Shown here one piece after another: positions 7,095-14,536 of a DNA stretch of 15,213 bases. The notes beneath the pieces are model-generated. The model did no database searches and was not told the origin of the DNA. It saw nothing but the letters and a program-made list of their open reading frames with translations. A program made the translations under genes and the position numbers. The stretch's first letter is position 1; each line of letters starts with the position of its first letter. Origin of the DNA: Gemmatimonadales bacterium UBA2960 (GTDB taxonomy: Bacteria; Gemmatimonadota; Gemmatimonadetes; Longimicrobiales; Gaopeijiaceae); the NCBI GenBank assembly GCA_002348465.1, contig DEBI01000063.1, positions 17,964 to 33,176 of the forward strand, written 5' to 3'.

Positions 7095-7100
7095 TACAAT
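7095..7100 (+). promoter_or_regulatory. Possible -10 element (TACAAT) for the ornithine cyclodeaminase/mu-crystallin gene
   Basis: TACAAT matches the -10 consensus at five of six positions and lies 4 bases before the ATG at 7105. A TTGAGA at 7074-7079 could be the -35 element but leaves only a 15-base spacer. If used, transcription would begin at or next to the start codon, giving a leaderless message, which agrees with the absence of a Shine-Dalgarno sequence. Confidence 0.3.
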
Positions 7101-7104
7101 CTCT

Positions 7105-8079
7105 ATGCAAATGCGAATACTATCCGAAGCCGATGTGCGTCAAGCAGTAGATATGCCGGCAGCCATAGACGCGATGCGTGATGCTTTCTCGGTCCTGTCG
7201 TCTGGTCAGGCGACTGTGCCGATAAGGCTCGGGCTTGAAACAGAGTTCGGTGTTTCGCTCTTTATGCCGGCGCATATGAAACCGTCAGGCCAAGCCGGCG
7301 CTAAGGTTGTGTCAGTGAATCCGGGTAATGTGACTAAAGGGTTACCAGTGATCCACGCAGTCGTCCTGATCATGGACCCCGTAACGGGAAGGCCGTTAGC
7401 TCTAGTGGACGGGACTTGGCTTACAGCTCTTAGGACTGGAGCAATCGGTGGACTCGCAGCTCAAGTCCTTTCGCGAAAAGATTCATCTGTGGTGGCACTC
7501 TTCGGTGCCGGTGTTCAGGCGCGGACTCAGTTAGAGGCTGTCCGGTGCGTTCGTGATATTCAAGAAGTACGGGTGGTTTCACTAAGCGGGACCAGTGCGC
7601 AGCAACTCGCTTCAGAACTCGAAGGTGTTACTGCGCTTGGGTTGAGCGATCCTAGTATAGCGATCGCCGGTGCCGATATAGTGATTGCAGCCACAAGCAG
7701 CACCACTCCAGTCTTCAAGGGCTGCCAAATCGACCCAGGCACTCACGTGACCGGAGTCGGATCTTTTACCATCGACATGCGTGAGGTAGACGCAGAACTC
7801 ATAACACGAGCCCGGGTGGTTGTTGACCAACGGGATGCTATCCTGGATGAGGCTGGGGATATCGTTGGACCAATCCGAGACGGTGTAGTGGATGAGTCCA
7901 TCATGCATGCTGAGATTGGCGAGATCCTGCTTGGAGAGAAGGAAGGTCGACGAGACAGCGAACAAATCACGTTCTTTAAATCGGTTGGCAATGCAGTCCA
8001 AGACCTAGCTGTGGCCTCTCTAGTGCTGGAGGTCGCAGAACGGGAAGACTTGGGGGTCGTAGTAGATTTAGGGGGATGA
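7105..8079 (+). CDS. Ornithine cyclodeaminase/mu-crystallin family NAD(P)-dependent enzyme, probably an imine reductase
   Basis: A 324-residue cytoplasmic enzyme of the OCD/mu-crystallin family, whose members include ornithine cyclodeaminase, alanine dehydrogenase, ketimine reductase and delta-1-pyrroline-2-carboxylate reductase. Visible family features are a lysine (K67) before VVSVNPGN, the block GTWLTALRTGAIGGLAA (103-119), and the nucleotide-binding LFGAGVQARTQLEAV (132-146). In true ornithine cyclodeaminases an acidic catalytic loop of the type GxDxPGKxEL follows the Rossmann core. Here the corresponding stretch reads GVGSFTIDMREVD, the form seen in mu-crystallin and imine-reductase relatives, so I favour reduction of a cyclic imine over cyclodeamination; this is inference. 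The gene is divergent from the oxidase-ridA pair with 61 bases between starts, suggesting shared control. An ATG two codons downstream (7111) is an alternative start. The stop lies 14 bases from the stop of the facing DUF2723 gene. Confidence 0.88.
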   Translation: MQMRILSEADVRQAVDMPAAIDAMRDAFSVLSSGQATVPIRLGLETEFGVSLFMPAHMKPSGQAGAKVVSVNPGNVTKGLPVIHAVVLIMDPVTGRPLALVDGTWLTALRTGAIGGLAAQVLSRKDSSVVALFGAGVQARTQLEAVRCVRDIQEVRVVSLSGTSAQQLASELEGVTALGLSDPSIAIAGADIVIAATSSTTPVFKGCQIDPGTHVTGVGSFTIDMREVDAELITRARVVVDQRDAILDEAGDIVGPIRDGVVDESIMHAEIGEILLGEKEGRRDSEQITFFKSVGNAVQDLAVASLVLEVAEREDLGVVVDLGG

Positions 8080-8093
8080 CCCTTCTAGGGAGA

Positions 8094-10454
8094 CTACAGG
8101 CCAGTCTGTTCTGGAGTGCCTAGGGTCTGCCACTGCTGTGATAGAACCTCGTACCGTTCTCGAGCCTCAGTGTCCCCATACTGAACGGCTGCTTCTAGTA
8201 GAGAGAGGTACACCCATGAGTAATAGTTTGGGATCCCAATCGTGGCGATATCCGGCCAGTGATCCCACTGGGGAATATCACCGCGATGGATGAATACCTG
8301 GTCGGCTAGTAGCGCTGTCCGCTCTTGGTCAACGAATTCACCTGTCACTGGGACGTAGGGTGATCCGGTCAGTGCTGTGAACCGGGGGTTATCTGCCGGT
8401 GGACCATTACTCAACCGGAAAGCCAAGCCTTGGCGTACGAGGTAGGATTGGACGCCAAGAGAGGCCGCCGCATTTCCGCTGGACGCGAAGTAGATAGGTC
8501 TGTCGTCTATGGATTCGACGAGAAGCGTTAGAGCAAAACGTTGCCATGGCTGTAGGAGCATGCCGCTTGGTAGGCGGGCTTCAATATTGCCGATCTGGAT
8601 CGCTACGCCTTGGTCCAAGCGTGTAAAGGCCATCGAGGCCTCTTCTATCTGCTCGTCTGTGAGGGGGAGAATAGTCCTCGTAGGTGGAGAGATCGATTGG
8701 ATTATAATCGGCGTCTGGTTTCCTGCTTTCCCTAGTTCAGTGACGTATGCTGCCTGTGTGTTACTTGGGTCGTACGGCCTCTGGCACTGGATCACGCTCC
8801 AGTCCGACGCCGGGTCGATGTCGTGGCAAGGCTCCGTGAGCCTCTTGAGTTGCTTTGTGTACCAGTCTGTGTTGAGATATGACGTTACGATGACCGTGAC
8901 GTCCCTTCGGATACCTTCTACCTCCTGTAGGTACCAGAGCGGGAAGGTGTCATTGTCACCGTTGGTGAATAGGACCGAATATGGTTCGACGCTCATGAGT
9001 AGATTGTAGGCCCAGTCCCGAGCAGCGTAGTCATATGTTCTGGTCGCCCAGCTCCAGTTGAGGCCTAGGGGTATTAGAGCGAGCAGGAGAATCGGACTCG
9101 CCTTTTTTAGCCCCAATCCTGCTTCGTTGGCCGTTTCCTTCCACAAACTGGCTATACCCATTCCGGCCCAAAGTCCCCACACGGAAAAGCTTACTACAAA
9201 GAAGTAGTCGCGCTCCCGAACTTCATGCAGCGAGCGGTCCGCAACGGGAGCAAGGAGTGAATACCCGTACTTGAAGTTGAGGTAGTAGATCAGTGCGATC
9301 GAAAGAGTTGCAAACAGCGTGGCGATGTATATGAAACCGGCTTTGTCCCGCCTGTAATGTTCCACAGCACCCCAGATTCCAAGTCCAGTGAAGAGCATTG
9401 TGAATGGAAGACGGATGCGAGCAAAAACTCCCTGTTCACCCTCTAATGACCGTGCCCATTGCCAGTCGAAGTACTGAAGGTAGTTCAAGAACTGATCAGT
9501 CAGGGGTGCCTGCCGGGGCACCAGGGATGGCTTGTCATACTGGGTTCTGTTCAGTGCTTCAGAGAGTGCCTCGCACCCAGCTTTTCCGTAGCTGACCACG
9601 GCGGTGATGGCTGATCCTATATCAGGACAGGTTGGAGCCCCTTCGTTGATAACTGGACCGAGTCCTGCCCGTATTGGCAGGAAGAGGTGGATCGACAGCC
9701 CGAGGATGGCAGCCGCCAGTCCTCCGACATACAAACGCCAGTTCAATAGGGTGCGAGGGTGCACCCAAAGGACAAAGAGTATGATGGCGGGGGCAGCCAG
9801 GAATGCCATTAGGTGGTTCCCAACACTAAGGGCGAGCACGAACACCATGAGAATCAGAAGATTATCGTCTTCTTTACCTCGCTCGAGGTTTTCTTGCCAG
9901 CGGACGATGAGCCATGACAGTAAGGCAATCGTGAGAAGCGATACTGTGTATACTTTCTCGTTGACGTTTGACTGATTCCAGACAGTGAAGGCAGTCGCGC
10001 TCACCAATACCGCAGCAGTTGCGCCTATGAGACGGAAACTCTGTTTCTCGGAGAAATGCCTCAGGACATGGTGCACTACGAGGAACCAGAATGCGTGGGC
10101 CGCTGCACTCATGAAGGAGCTGAAGAGGTTTATCTTTACTGCCGCGGTCAGCCCGAGCGGGCTAAGGAGTATCGACCATGCACGTGCCAGTACCACAAAG
10201 AGTGGGTTCCCCGGTGGATGGGGTATACCCATAATTTCCCCAGTGGCGATGTACTCACTGGTATCCCAGAATCCTGTCGTCGGTGCTAAAGTCGCCGCGT
10301 AGAGGACAAATACTGCCAAGCCTGCGGCAAGAGCCACTATGTATGGCGGCTCTGAGTCCGCTGCCCCCGTGACCTTCAATGACGATGAGCCATTCGCGAG
10401 TGCTTCGGTTCCCTTAGAACGGGTCCTGGAGATTTTGCTGACGTCTGGGCTCAT
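8094..10454 (-). CDS. DUF2723 (PF11028, TMEM260-like) multi-pass membrane protein, probable GT-C-type glycosyltransferase
   Basis: A 786-residue integral membrane protein of the DUF2723 family. The related TMEM260 in animals is a protein O-mannosyltransferase, so a lipid-linked-sugar glycosyltransferase role acting on secreted or surface proteins is likely, but the bacterial function here is inferred. About 35 hydrophilic residues precede the first membrane span. The first outer loop has the hallmark FWDTSEYIATG (62-72) followed by IPHPPGNPLF (77-86), with an acidic residue (D64) where GT-C enzymes keep their catalytic acid. About a dozen hydrophobic spans follow to about residue 475, then NGDNDTFPLWYLQ (508-520) opens a soluble, probably periplasmic C-terminal region of about 290 residues. 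It lies 68 bases downstream of hyuA on the same strand. The start has no Shine-Dalgarno sequence but has a TATGAT hexamer 5 bases upstream. Confidence 0.9.
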   Translation of the reverse strand: MSPDVSKISRTRSKGTEALANGSSSLKVTGAADSEPPYIVALAAGLAVFVLYAATLAPTTGFWDTSEYIATGEIMGIPHPPGNPLFVVLARAWSILLSPLGLTAAVKINLFSSFMSAAAHAFWFLVVHHVLRHFSEKQSFRLIGATAAVLVSATAFTVWNQSNVNEKVYTVSLLTIALLSWLIVRWQENLERGKEDDNLLILMVFVLALSVGNHLMAFLAAPAIILFVLWVHPRTLLNWRLYVGGLAAAILGLSIHLFLPIRAGLGPVINEGAPTCPDIGSAITAVVSYGKAGCEALSEALNRTQYDKPSLVPRQAPLTDQFLNYLQYFDWQWARSLEGEQGVFARIRLPFTMLFTGLGIWGAVEHYRRDKAGFIYIATLFATLSIALIYYLNFKYGYSLLAPVADRSLHEVRERDYFFVVSFSVWGLWAGMGIASLWKETANEAGLGLKKASPILLLALIPLGLNWSWATRTYDYAARDWAYNLLMSVEPYSVLFTNGDNDTFPLWYLQEVEGIRRDVTVIVTSYLNTDWYTKQLKRLTEPCHDIDPASDWSVIQCQRPYDPSNTQAAYVTELGKAGNQTPIIIQSISPPTRTILPLTDEQIEEASMAFTRLDQGVAIQIGNIEARLPSGMLLQPWQRFALTLLVESIDDRPIYFASSGNAAASLGVQSYLVRQGLAFRLSNGPPADNPRFTALTGSPYVPVTGEFVDQERTALLADQVFIHRGDIPQWDHWPDIATIGIPNYYSWVYLSLLEAAVQYGDTEARERYEVLSQQWQTLGTPEQTGL

Positions 10455-10459
10455 GCTAG

Positions 10460-10465
10460 ATCATA
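10460..10465 (-). promoter_or_regulatory. Possible -10 element (TATGAT) next to the DUF2723 start
   Basis: TATGAT on the minus strand matches the -10 consensus at five of six positions and ends 5 bases before the ATG at 10452-10454, so a start at the A of the ATG would give a leaderless message. No convincing -35 element is visible 17-18 bases upstream, and the gene may simply be read through from hyuA. Confidence 0.25.
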
Positions 10466-10522
10466 TGCGTTTGGATGCTGCGCCTTTAGGCGAAAACCCA
10501 AAAGATAGAAAGTGGTGGGTCT

Positions 10523-12499
10523 TTAGTCTGTTGTCAGGTGGAGCGTGCCCCACTCGTCGACGCTCATCGTCCAATCAGGGGGCACCCAGACCGTTCCACT
10601 GTATTCTTTCACCACAAGTGGCCCATGCAGAATGTCTTTTGGACCTAACTCGTTTCGCCACAGGCTCATCGCCTCGTGTTTTAGCCCACCGTAGACGAGC
10701 GACACAGATTTCATCTGGGCTGCGTTACCCACGGTCGGTAACCGCGCAGCTCTCAGGTCAAGAGGTGGAGCAGATGCGATGATTCGCAGGGTTACCGCCT
10801 CCACCGCAGTTTGGTCTCGTCGGTACCCATAACGCTCATCGTGTGCCTTATGGAACTCTTCGACCCAGTCTTCGACTGGGACACTGAGTTCAAAACTCTG
10901 CCCTTGATAGCGCGCGTCGACCCATCTTTCCACACTGATTGAATTCGGGTCAACGCCTCCTTCTGCCATCGATTTACGTGCACTCTCTTCTAGGTCACTT
11001 AAGGACTCGACAAGTCGGTTCTCTAGCTCGGGTGTTTCAGTATTGAGGAGCACTGTTCGTGAGGCCTCTTGGGTGACCGGTGAGGCCAGCATTCCATAAG
11101 CAGAAAGCAACCCGGGATCAGGTGGCACGAGTGCTCGACGCGAACCTAGGCGCTTCGTAAGCTCGGCAACGTGAAGCCCGCCTGCGCCACCGAAGGCCAC
11201 TACTGCGAAGTCTACTGGATCATATCCACGCTCTACAGAAATAACTCGCAATGCCCTTTCCATCGCCGTGTCTGCGACTGAGAGAATGCCTTCAGCAGCT
11301 TGGTCTAGAGTCATCTCCAGAGCTTGGGCAATCTCGCTCAGCGGCGCTTGGACTGCATTTCGATCGAGTGGCCGGGTTCCACCAAGAAAGGCATCCTCCG
11401 GAAGTCGGCCTAGCCAGACGTGCGCGTCGGTGACCGTGACCTCCTTGCCACCTAGTCCGTAACAGATAGGTCCGGGTTGGGCGCCCGCGCTGCGCGGACC
11501 GACTCGTAAGGCTCCCCCTGGGTCGACTCGTGCTATCGATCCCCCACCAGCCCCTACTGTGTGGATGTCGATCACAGGAATAGCTGCCGGTTGTCCGCCG
11601 ATCGAAAACTCACGTGTTCGAAGGGGTCGGCCTGGGCAGAGCGATACGTCAGTCGACGTACCCCCCATATCGAAAGATAAGATTGAATCGAAGCCGGCCC
11701 GCCCCCCCCATGTAAGAGCACCCACGACCCCACCAGCTGGACCCGACAACACCGTATGAACGGGTTCGCGCTGAGCCCGATCGATTGTTAGTGCTCCTCC
11801 GTTTGAGCCCATGATCGAAAGTCTTTCCGCTCCAGCCTCCCGTGCTAGTCGACCTAGATATCGATCCATTATTGGAGCTACGTAAGCGTTCAGTACCGTC
11901 GTTGAAGTTCTTTCGTATTCTCGAAATTCTGGCACGATCTCACTGGAGACCGAAATTGGGATCGCGTAGTCAGCGAGCCTTTCAGCGATTGCTTTTGATA
12001 CCTTTTGTTCGTGGGCAGGGTTCGCATAAGAGTGTAAAAGACAGACAGCAACGGATTCGGCTCCTCGCTTAAGAATGTCATCTGCGAGACTCGCTAAGTG
12101 TTCGTCGTTGAGTGGTTCGAGTTCCTCTCCTTGCGGTCCTATACGACCGGGTACACCAATCCGATCATCCCGAGCTACTAAGGGTGGAGGACGGTGGCCA
12201 ACCAATGCGTAGAGTTGCGGTCTGTCCTGGCGTCCAATCTCGATGACGTCCTCGAAGCCTTGGTTCGTCACTAGAGCTACACGTGCGCCGCGTCTTTCGA
12301 GTAGGGCATTTGTCGCCACGGTAGAGCCATGAAGGAGTGCAAAGTCATCGCGTCCCCCAAGGATCTGCTTGATTCCGTCGAGAACCGCTTGTGAGGGGTC
12401 ATTAGGCGTGGAGGGCACCTTCAAGGTCTGGATCTCATCACCGATCAGTAAAACTAGGTCGGTGAAGGTTCCCCCCGTATCAATGGCGAGGAGCGGCAT
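10523..12499 (-). CDS. hyuA: Hydantoinase/oxoprolinase family protein, HyuA-type ATP-dependent subunit
   Basis: A 658-residue protein of the HyuA (N-methylhydantoinase A / acetone carboxylase beta / 5-oxoprolinase N-half) family. These use ATP to activate a cyclic amide or ketone, usually together with a HyuB subunit. The N-terminal domain opens with the phosphate-binding LLAIDTGGTFTDLVLL (3-18) and has HGSTVATNALLERRGARV (57-74). The second ASKHA-fold domain carries EYERTSTTVLNAYV (194-207), SGPAGG (252-257), FDMGGTSTDVSLCPG (276-290) and DIHTVGAGGGSIA (311-323). The C-terminal region ends in the usual VPPDWTMSVDEWG. The frame opens at 12538, but homologues begin just before the TGGTFTD motif, so the ATG at 12497-12499 with a nearby GAGAGG is preferred. 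No hyuB is in the window; its neighbours are an M20 peptidase upstream (144 bases) and DUF2723 downstream. The substrate is unknown. Confidence 0.92.
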   Translation of the reverse strand: MPLLAIDTGGTFTDLVLLIGDEIQTLKVPSTPNDPSQAVLDGIKQILGGRDDFALLHGSTVATNALLERRGARVALVTNQGFEDVIEIGRQDRPQLYALVGHRPPPLVARDDRIGVPGRIGPQGEELEPLNDEHLASLADDILKRGAESVAVCLLHSYANPAHEQKVSKAIAERLADYAIPISVSSEIVPEFREYERTSTTVLNAYVAPIMDRYLGRLAREAGAERLSIMGSNGGALTIDRAQREPVHTVLSGPAGGVVGALTWGGRAGFDSILSFDMGGTSTDVSLCPGRPLRTREFSIGGQPAAIPVIDIHTVGAGGGSIARVDPGGALRVGPRSAGAQPGPICYGLGGKEVTVTDAHVWLGRLPEDAFLGGTRPLDRNAVQAPLSEIAQALEMTLDQAAEGILSVADTAMERALRVISVERGYDPVDFAVVAFGGAGGLHVAELTKRLGSRRALVPPDPGLLSAYGMLASPVTQEASRTVLLNTETPELENRLVESLSDLEESARKSMAEGGVDPNSISVERWVDARYQGQSFELSVPVEDWVEEFHKAHDERYGYRRDQTAVEAVTLRIIASAPPLDLRAARLPTVGNAAQMKSVSLVYGGLKHEAMSLWRNELGPKDILHGPLVVKEYSGTVWVPPDWTMSVDEWGTLHLTTD

Positions 12500-12643
12500 T
12501 GTCCTCTCTCTGTGGTTGTTCAGGGCGCCAAGAGGCATCAGTCGGTTTCTCTGCTCATAGTCGTCATGTAGCTGAATTGGCTACCACGTTATTGCCCAAT
12601 GTATCACTGACTTGAAGTGGGTGGGGACGAGGTGCACTTAGAC

Positions 12644-14023
12644 TTACGAGCCAGTCTCGACCTTGACTAGCTTATGATAAAGCCGTGCCAGAGCACCGAT
12701 TCCTTTTTCATAATTGTCTATCGGAAACCACTCGTTTGGCGCGTGTAGGTTGCACCCTGGGAGGGAAAATCCTACTAGGAGTGCGTTCGCATCCAACTTT
12801 TCTTCGAATTCGATCACTATCGGAATTGAACCTCCGCCACCCATGGGAACCGGCTTGGTCCCAAACGCTTCCTCCAGTGCTTCTGACGCTGCTTCGAAGG
12901 CCGGACCTTCAACGCTGGTTCGCCATGGTCTCCCTCCGTGGAGATCCAAAACGTCCACCCGAACACCGGGCAGGTTTAGACTGGAGATGTGAGCTTTGAG
13001 TAGCTGATAGATTCGATCGGGATTCTGGTCCGGAACAAGGCGGAAGCTGACTTTGGCCATGGCGTGATTAGGGAGCACTGTCTTCGCACCCTCACCAGTG
13101 TAGCCCGAAAGAAATCCACATACATCACAGGTAGGACGAATCCATAGGCGCTCCAGTGTTTCGTACCCGTCTTCTCCTGTCAGCTGATCCAGGTCGAGTG
13201 CTTTGGAAAACTCGTCATCTGAGTGGGGTAGACTTGCTATTTCCTCCAGGGTTTCAGTATCCCATGCGAGCACGTTGTCGTAGAAACCTTCGATCGCTAC
13301 AGATCCGTCATCTCGATGCAGAGACGCGATGATCCGCGCCAGCATGTTGGCCGGGTTAGCTACGGCGCCACCGAATTCGCCAGAGTGCAGGTCGCTATTG
13401 GCTCCGTGCACGTGGATTTCGAAATATGCTAAACCACGGAGAGAAAACCCGATCGAGGGAAGCCCTTCGGCGTACATTCCTGTGTCAGAGATTAGCACGA
13501 CGTCACACGCGAGTTTATCTGCATGTTCTAGTAAGAATGGCACAAGGTTCGGCGAACCCACTTCTTCCTCTCCCTCCGCGATCAAGACGACGTTGACGGG
13601 CAACTCTGTTCCTGTGGCGTGGTATGCCTCCAAGGCCTTCACATGCATGTAAAGCTGACCTTTGTCGTCTGCTGAGCCGCGGCCGTATATCCGCCCATCG
13701 CGCTCGCTCGGCTCAAATGGCGGAGAATGCCAGAGTTCCAGAGGGTCTGGTGGTTGGACATCGTAGTGACCGTATATCAGAACCGTTGGGGCGTTAGGAT
13801 CACCCGTTTGTTTTTCGGCCAAAACGATAGGGTGGCCGGGGGTTTTAAAGACGGTTGATTTTAGCCCGGCGACAGTCAGTTGCGATGAGAGCCACTCCGC
13901 GGCAGCGCGGGTGTCTTGGTCGTACTGAGGGTCGGCACTGACTGAAGGAATGCGCAGGAAATCTTGAAGCTCAGCACGAAAGCGCCCGAGGTTAGAATCA
14001 ATGAATCGCTGTACGTCCGACAT
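12644..14023 (-). CDS. M20-family metallopeptidase (dipeptidase, CNDP/PepV-like)
   Basis: A 459-residue member of peptidase family M20, cytoplasmic by absence of a signal peptide, expected to be a dinuclear zinc dipeptidase or related amidase. Metal and catalytic residues are all in place: IYGHYDVQP (83-91; H86 metal, D88 supporting), GRGSADDKGQ (114-123; D119 bridging), AEGEEEVGSP (149-158; E153 general base, E154 metal), ISDTG (D180 metal) and a late histidine in CNLHAPNEW. The lid domain contains HGANSDLHSGEFGGAVANP (206-224), whose histidine completes the active site in dimeric relatives. The overall pattern is that of dipeptidases rather than ArgE, DapE or AllC. A GAAGGA site 8 bases before the ATG supports the start. 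The small membrane-protein gene lies 31 bases upstream on the same strand, and hyuA follows 144 bases downstream, so a peptide/amide salvage unit is possible. Confidence 0.93.
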   Translation of the reverse strand: MSDVQRFIDSNLGRFRAELQDFLRIPSVSADPQYDQDTRAAAEWLSSQLTVAGLKSTVFKTPGHPIVLAEKQTGDPNAPTVLIYGHYDVQPPDPLELWHSPPFEPSERDGRIYGRGSADDKGQLYMHVKALEAYHATGTELPVNVVLIAEGEEEVGSPNLVPFLLEHADKLACDVVLISDTGMYAEGLPSIGFSLRGLAYFEIHVHGANSDLHSGEFGGAVANPANMLARIIASLHRDDGSVAIEGFYDNVLAWDTETLEEIASLPHSDDEFSKALDLDQLTGEDGYETLERLWIRPTCDVCGFLSGYTGEGAKTVLPNHAMAKVSFRLVPDQNPDRIYQLLKAHISSLNLPGVRVDVLDLHGGRPWRTSVEGPAFEAASEALEEAFGTKPVPMGGGGSIPIVIEFEEKLDANALLVGFSLPGCNLHAPNEWFPIDNYEKGIGALARLYHKLVKVETGS

Positions 14024-14054
14024 AGGGGGTGTCCTTCTGCCGGACCCTGGAGCT

Positions 14055-14333
14055 CTAAATGAGCGTGCGCAGGCCCCAGCGATAGATGAAGGTCATGAGG
14101 ACCGAAAAAGCTACAGCGCCCAGCATGCCGCCAATACTGAGTGCGAGCGGATCAAATAGGTGAAAAATCCCAACTCCGAGCATGCCACCGATCACAGCTG
14201 CGAATGCACCAAGGAGCATGATGACCTGAGCATGGCCAGGTTGTTCTTCCGGCCGACTTATAGCGGCGCGCATCAGGAGCCCGATTGCGGCGCCCATTAC
14301 GATCCAGATGGCGATGCCGATCCAGTTCTGCAT
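14055..14333 (-). CDS. Small GlsB/YeaQ/YmgE-like membrane protein
   Basis: A 92-residue hydrophobic protein with three predicted membrane segments (about 4-25, 36-60, 63-86). The glycine-rich pattern (IGIAIWIVMGAAIGLL, then LLGAFAAVIGGMLGVGIF, then GGMLGAVAFSVLMTFIYRW) and the short polar loop after the first helix fit the GlsB/YeaQ/YmgE (transglycosylase-associated, PF04226) family, whose members are often stress-induced and of unknown mechanism. The ATG at 14331-14333 starts directly before the first membrane helix. A longer frame with a TTG start at 14379-14381 would add 16 basic/polar residues and lies next to the inverted repeat, so I reject it. No good Shine-Dalgarno sequence is visible. 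It is 31 bases upstream of the M20 gene and probably cotranscribed with it. Confidence 0.75.
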   Translation of the reverse strand: MQNWIGIAIWIVMGAAIGLLMRAAISRPEEQPGHAQVIMLLGAFAAVIGGMLGVGIFHLFDPLALSIGGMLGAVAFSVLMTFIYRWGLRTLI

Positions 14334-14390
14334 AGATAACTTGGAGGGTTTGTGTCGGTTGTTCCGGGAGAATCTCCACAAAAAGGTATC

Positions 14391-14447
14391 GGAACCGTAA
14401 GCTTGGAACCAGCCCGAGAAGGGTGGGTGCCTAGGGCTTACGGTTCT
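14391..14447. repeat. Strong inverted repeat between the GlsB-like and PspA-like genes
   Basis: Perfect 11-bp arms GAACCGTAAGC (14392-14402) and GCTTACGGTTC (14436-14446) enclose 33 bases that can form an inner hairpin (CCC GAGAA GGG near 14413-14423). Read on the minus strand it is followed by CGATACCTTTTTG, so it could terminate the PspA-like transcript, though the T-run begins some bases beyond the stem. Read on the plus strand it precedes the tandem hairpins at 14467-14499. Confidence 0.7.
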
Positions 14448-14466
14448 CTTGCTACGCCCCAGGTCG

Positions 14467-14499
14467 AGCGACTTTCGCTAGCCGGCGGGCCGGGTTTTT
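14467..14499 (+). terminator. Tandem small hairpins ending in a T-run (possible + strand terminator)
   Basis: AGCGA-CTT-TCGCT (14467-14479) is followed by CCGG-CGGG-CCGG (14482-14493) and then GTTTTT (14494-14499). The second hairpin plus T-run has terminator form on the plus strand, yet no plus-strand gene ends nearby. The stems are short, so this is tentative. The rest of 14334-14536 holds nothing else I can identify. Confidence 0.35.
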
Positions 14500-14536
14500 G
14501 ATGGTTAGTACTTGTGGGTGTTGAGTACAATCGGGG

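Noticed and set aside
8080..8091. CCC-TTCTA-GGG between the two converging stops
   Set aside because: A 3-bp stem without a T-run is not a terminator.
9604..9975. 123-codon open frame on the plus strand inside the DUF2723 gene
   Set aside because: It is an antisense shadow of a clear membrane-protein gene, with no recognisable domain or ribosome site.
10494..10520. ACCCA/TGGGT pairing followed by TTTT after hyuA on the minus strand
   Set aside because: A 5-bp stem with a long loop is weak evidence, and hyuA may continue into the DUF2723 gene.
12500..12538. Earlier ATG for hyuA
   Set aside because: HyuA proteins begin directly before the TGGTFTD motif; the extra 13 residues have no family match.
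14334..14381. TTG start extending the GlsB-like protein
   Set aside because: It adds a basic segment not expected in the family; the ATG at 14333 sits directly before the first membrane helix.
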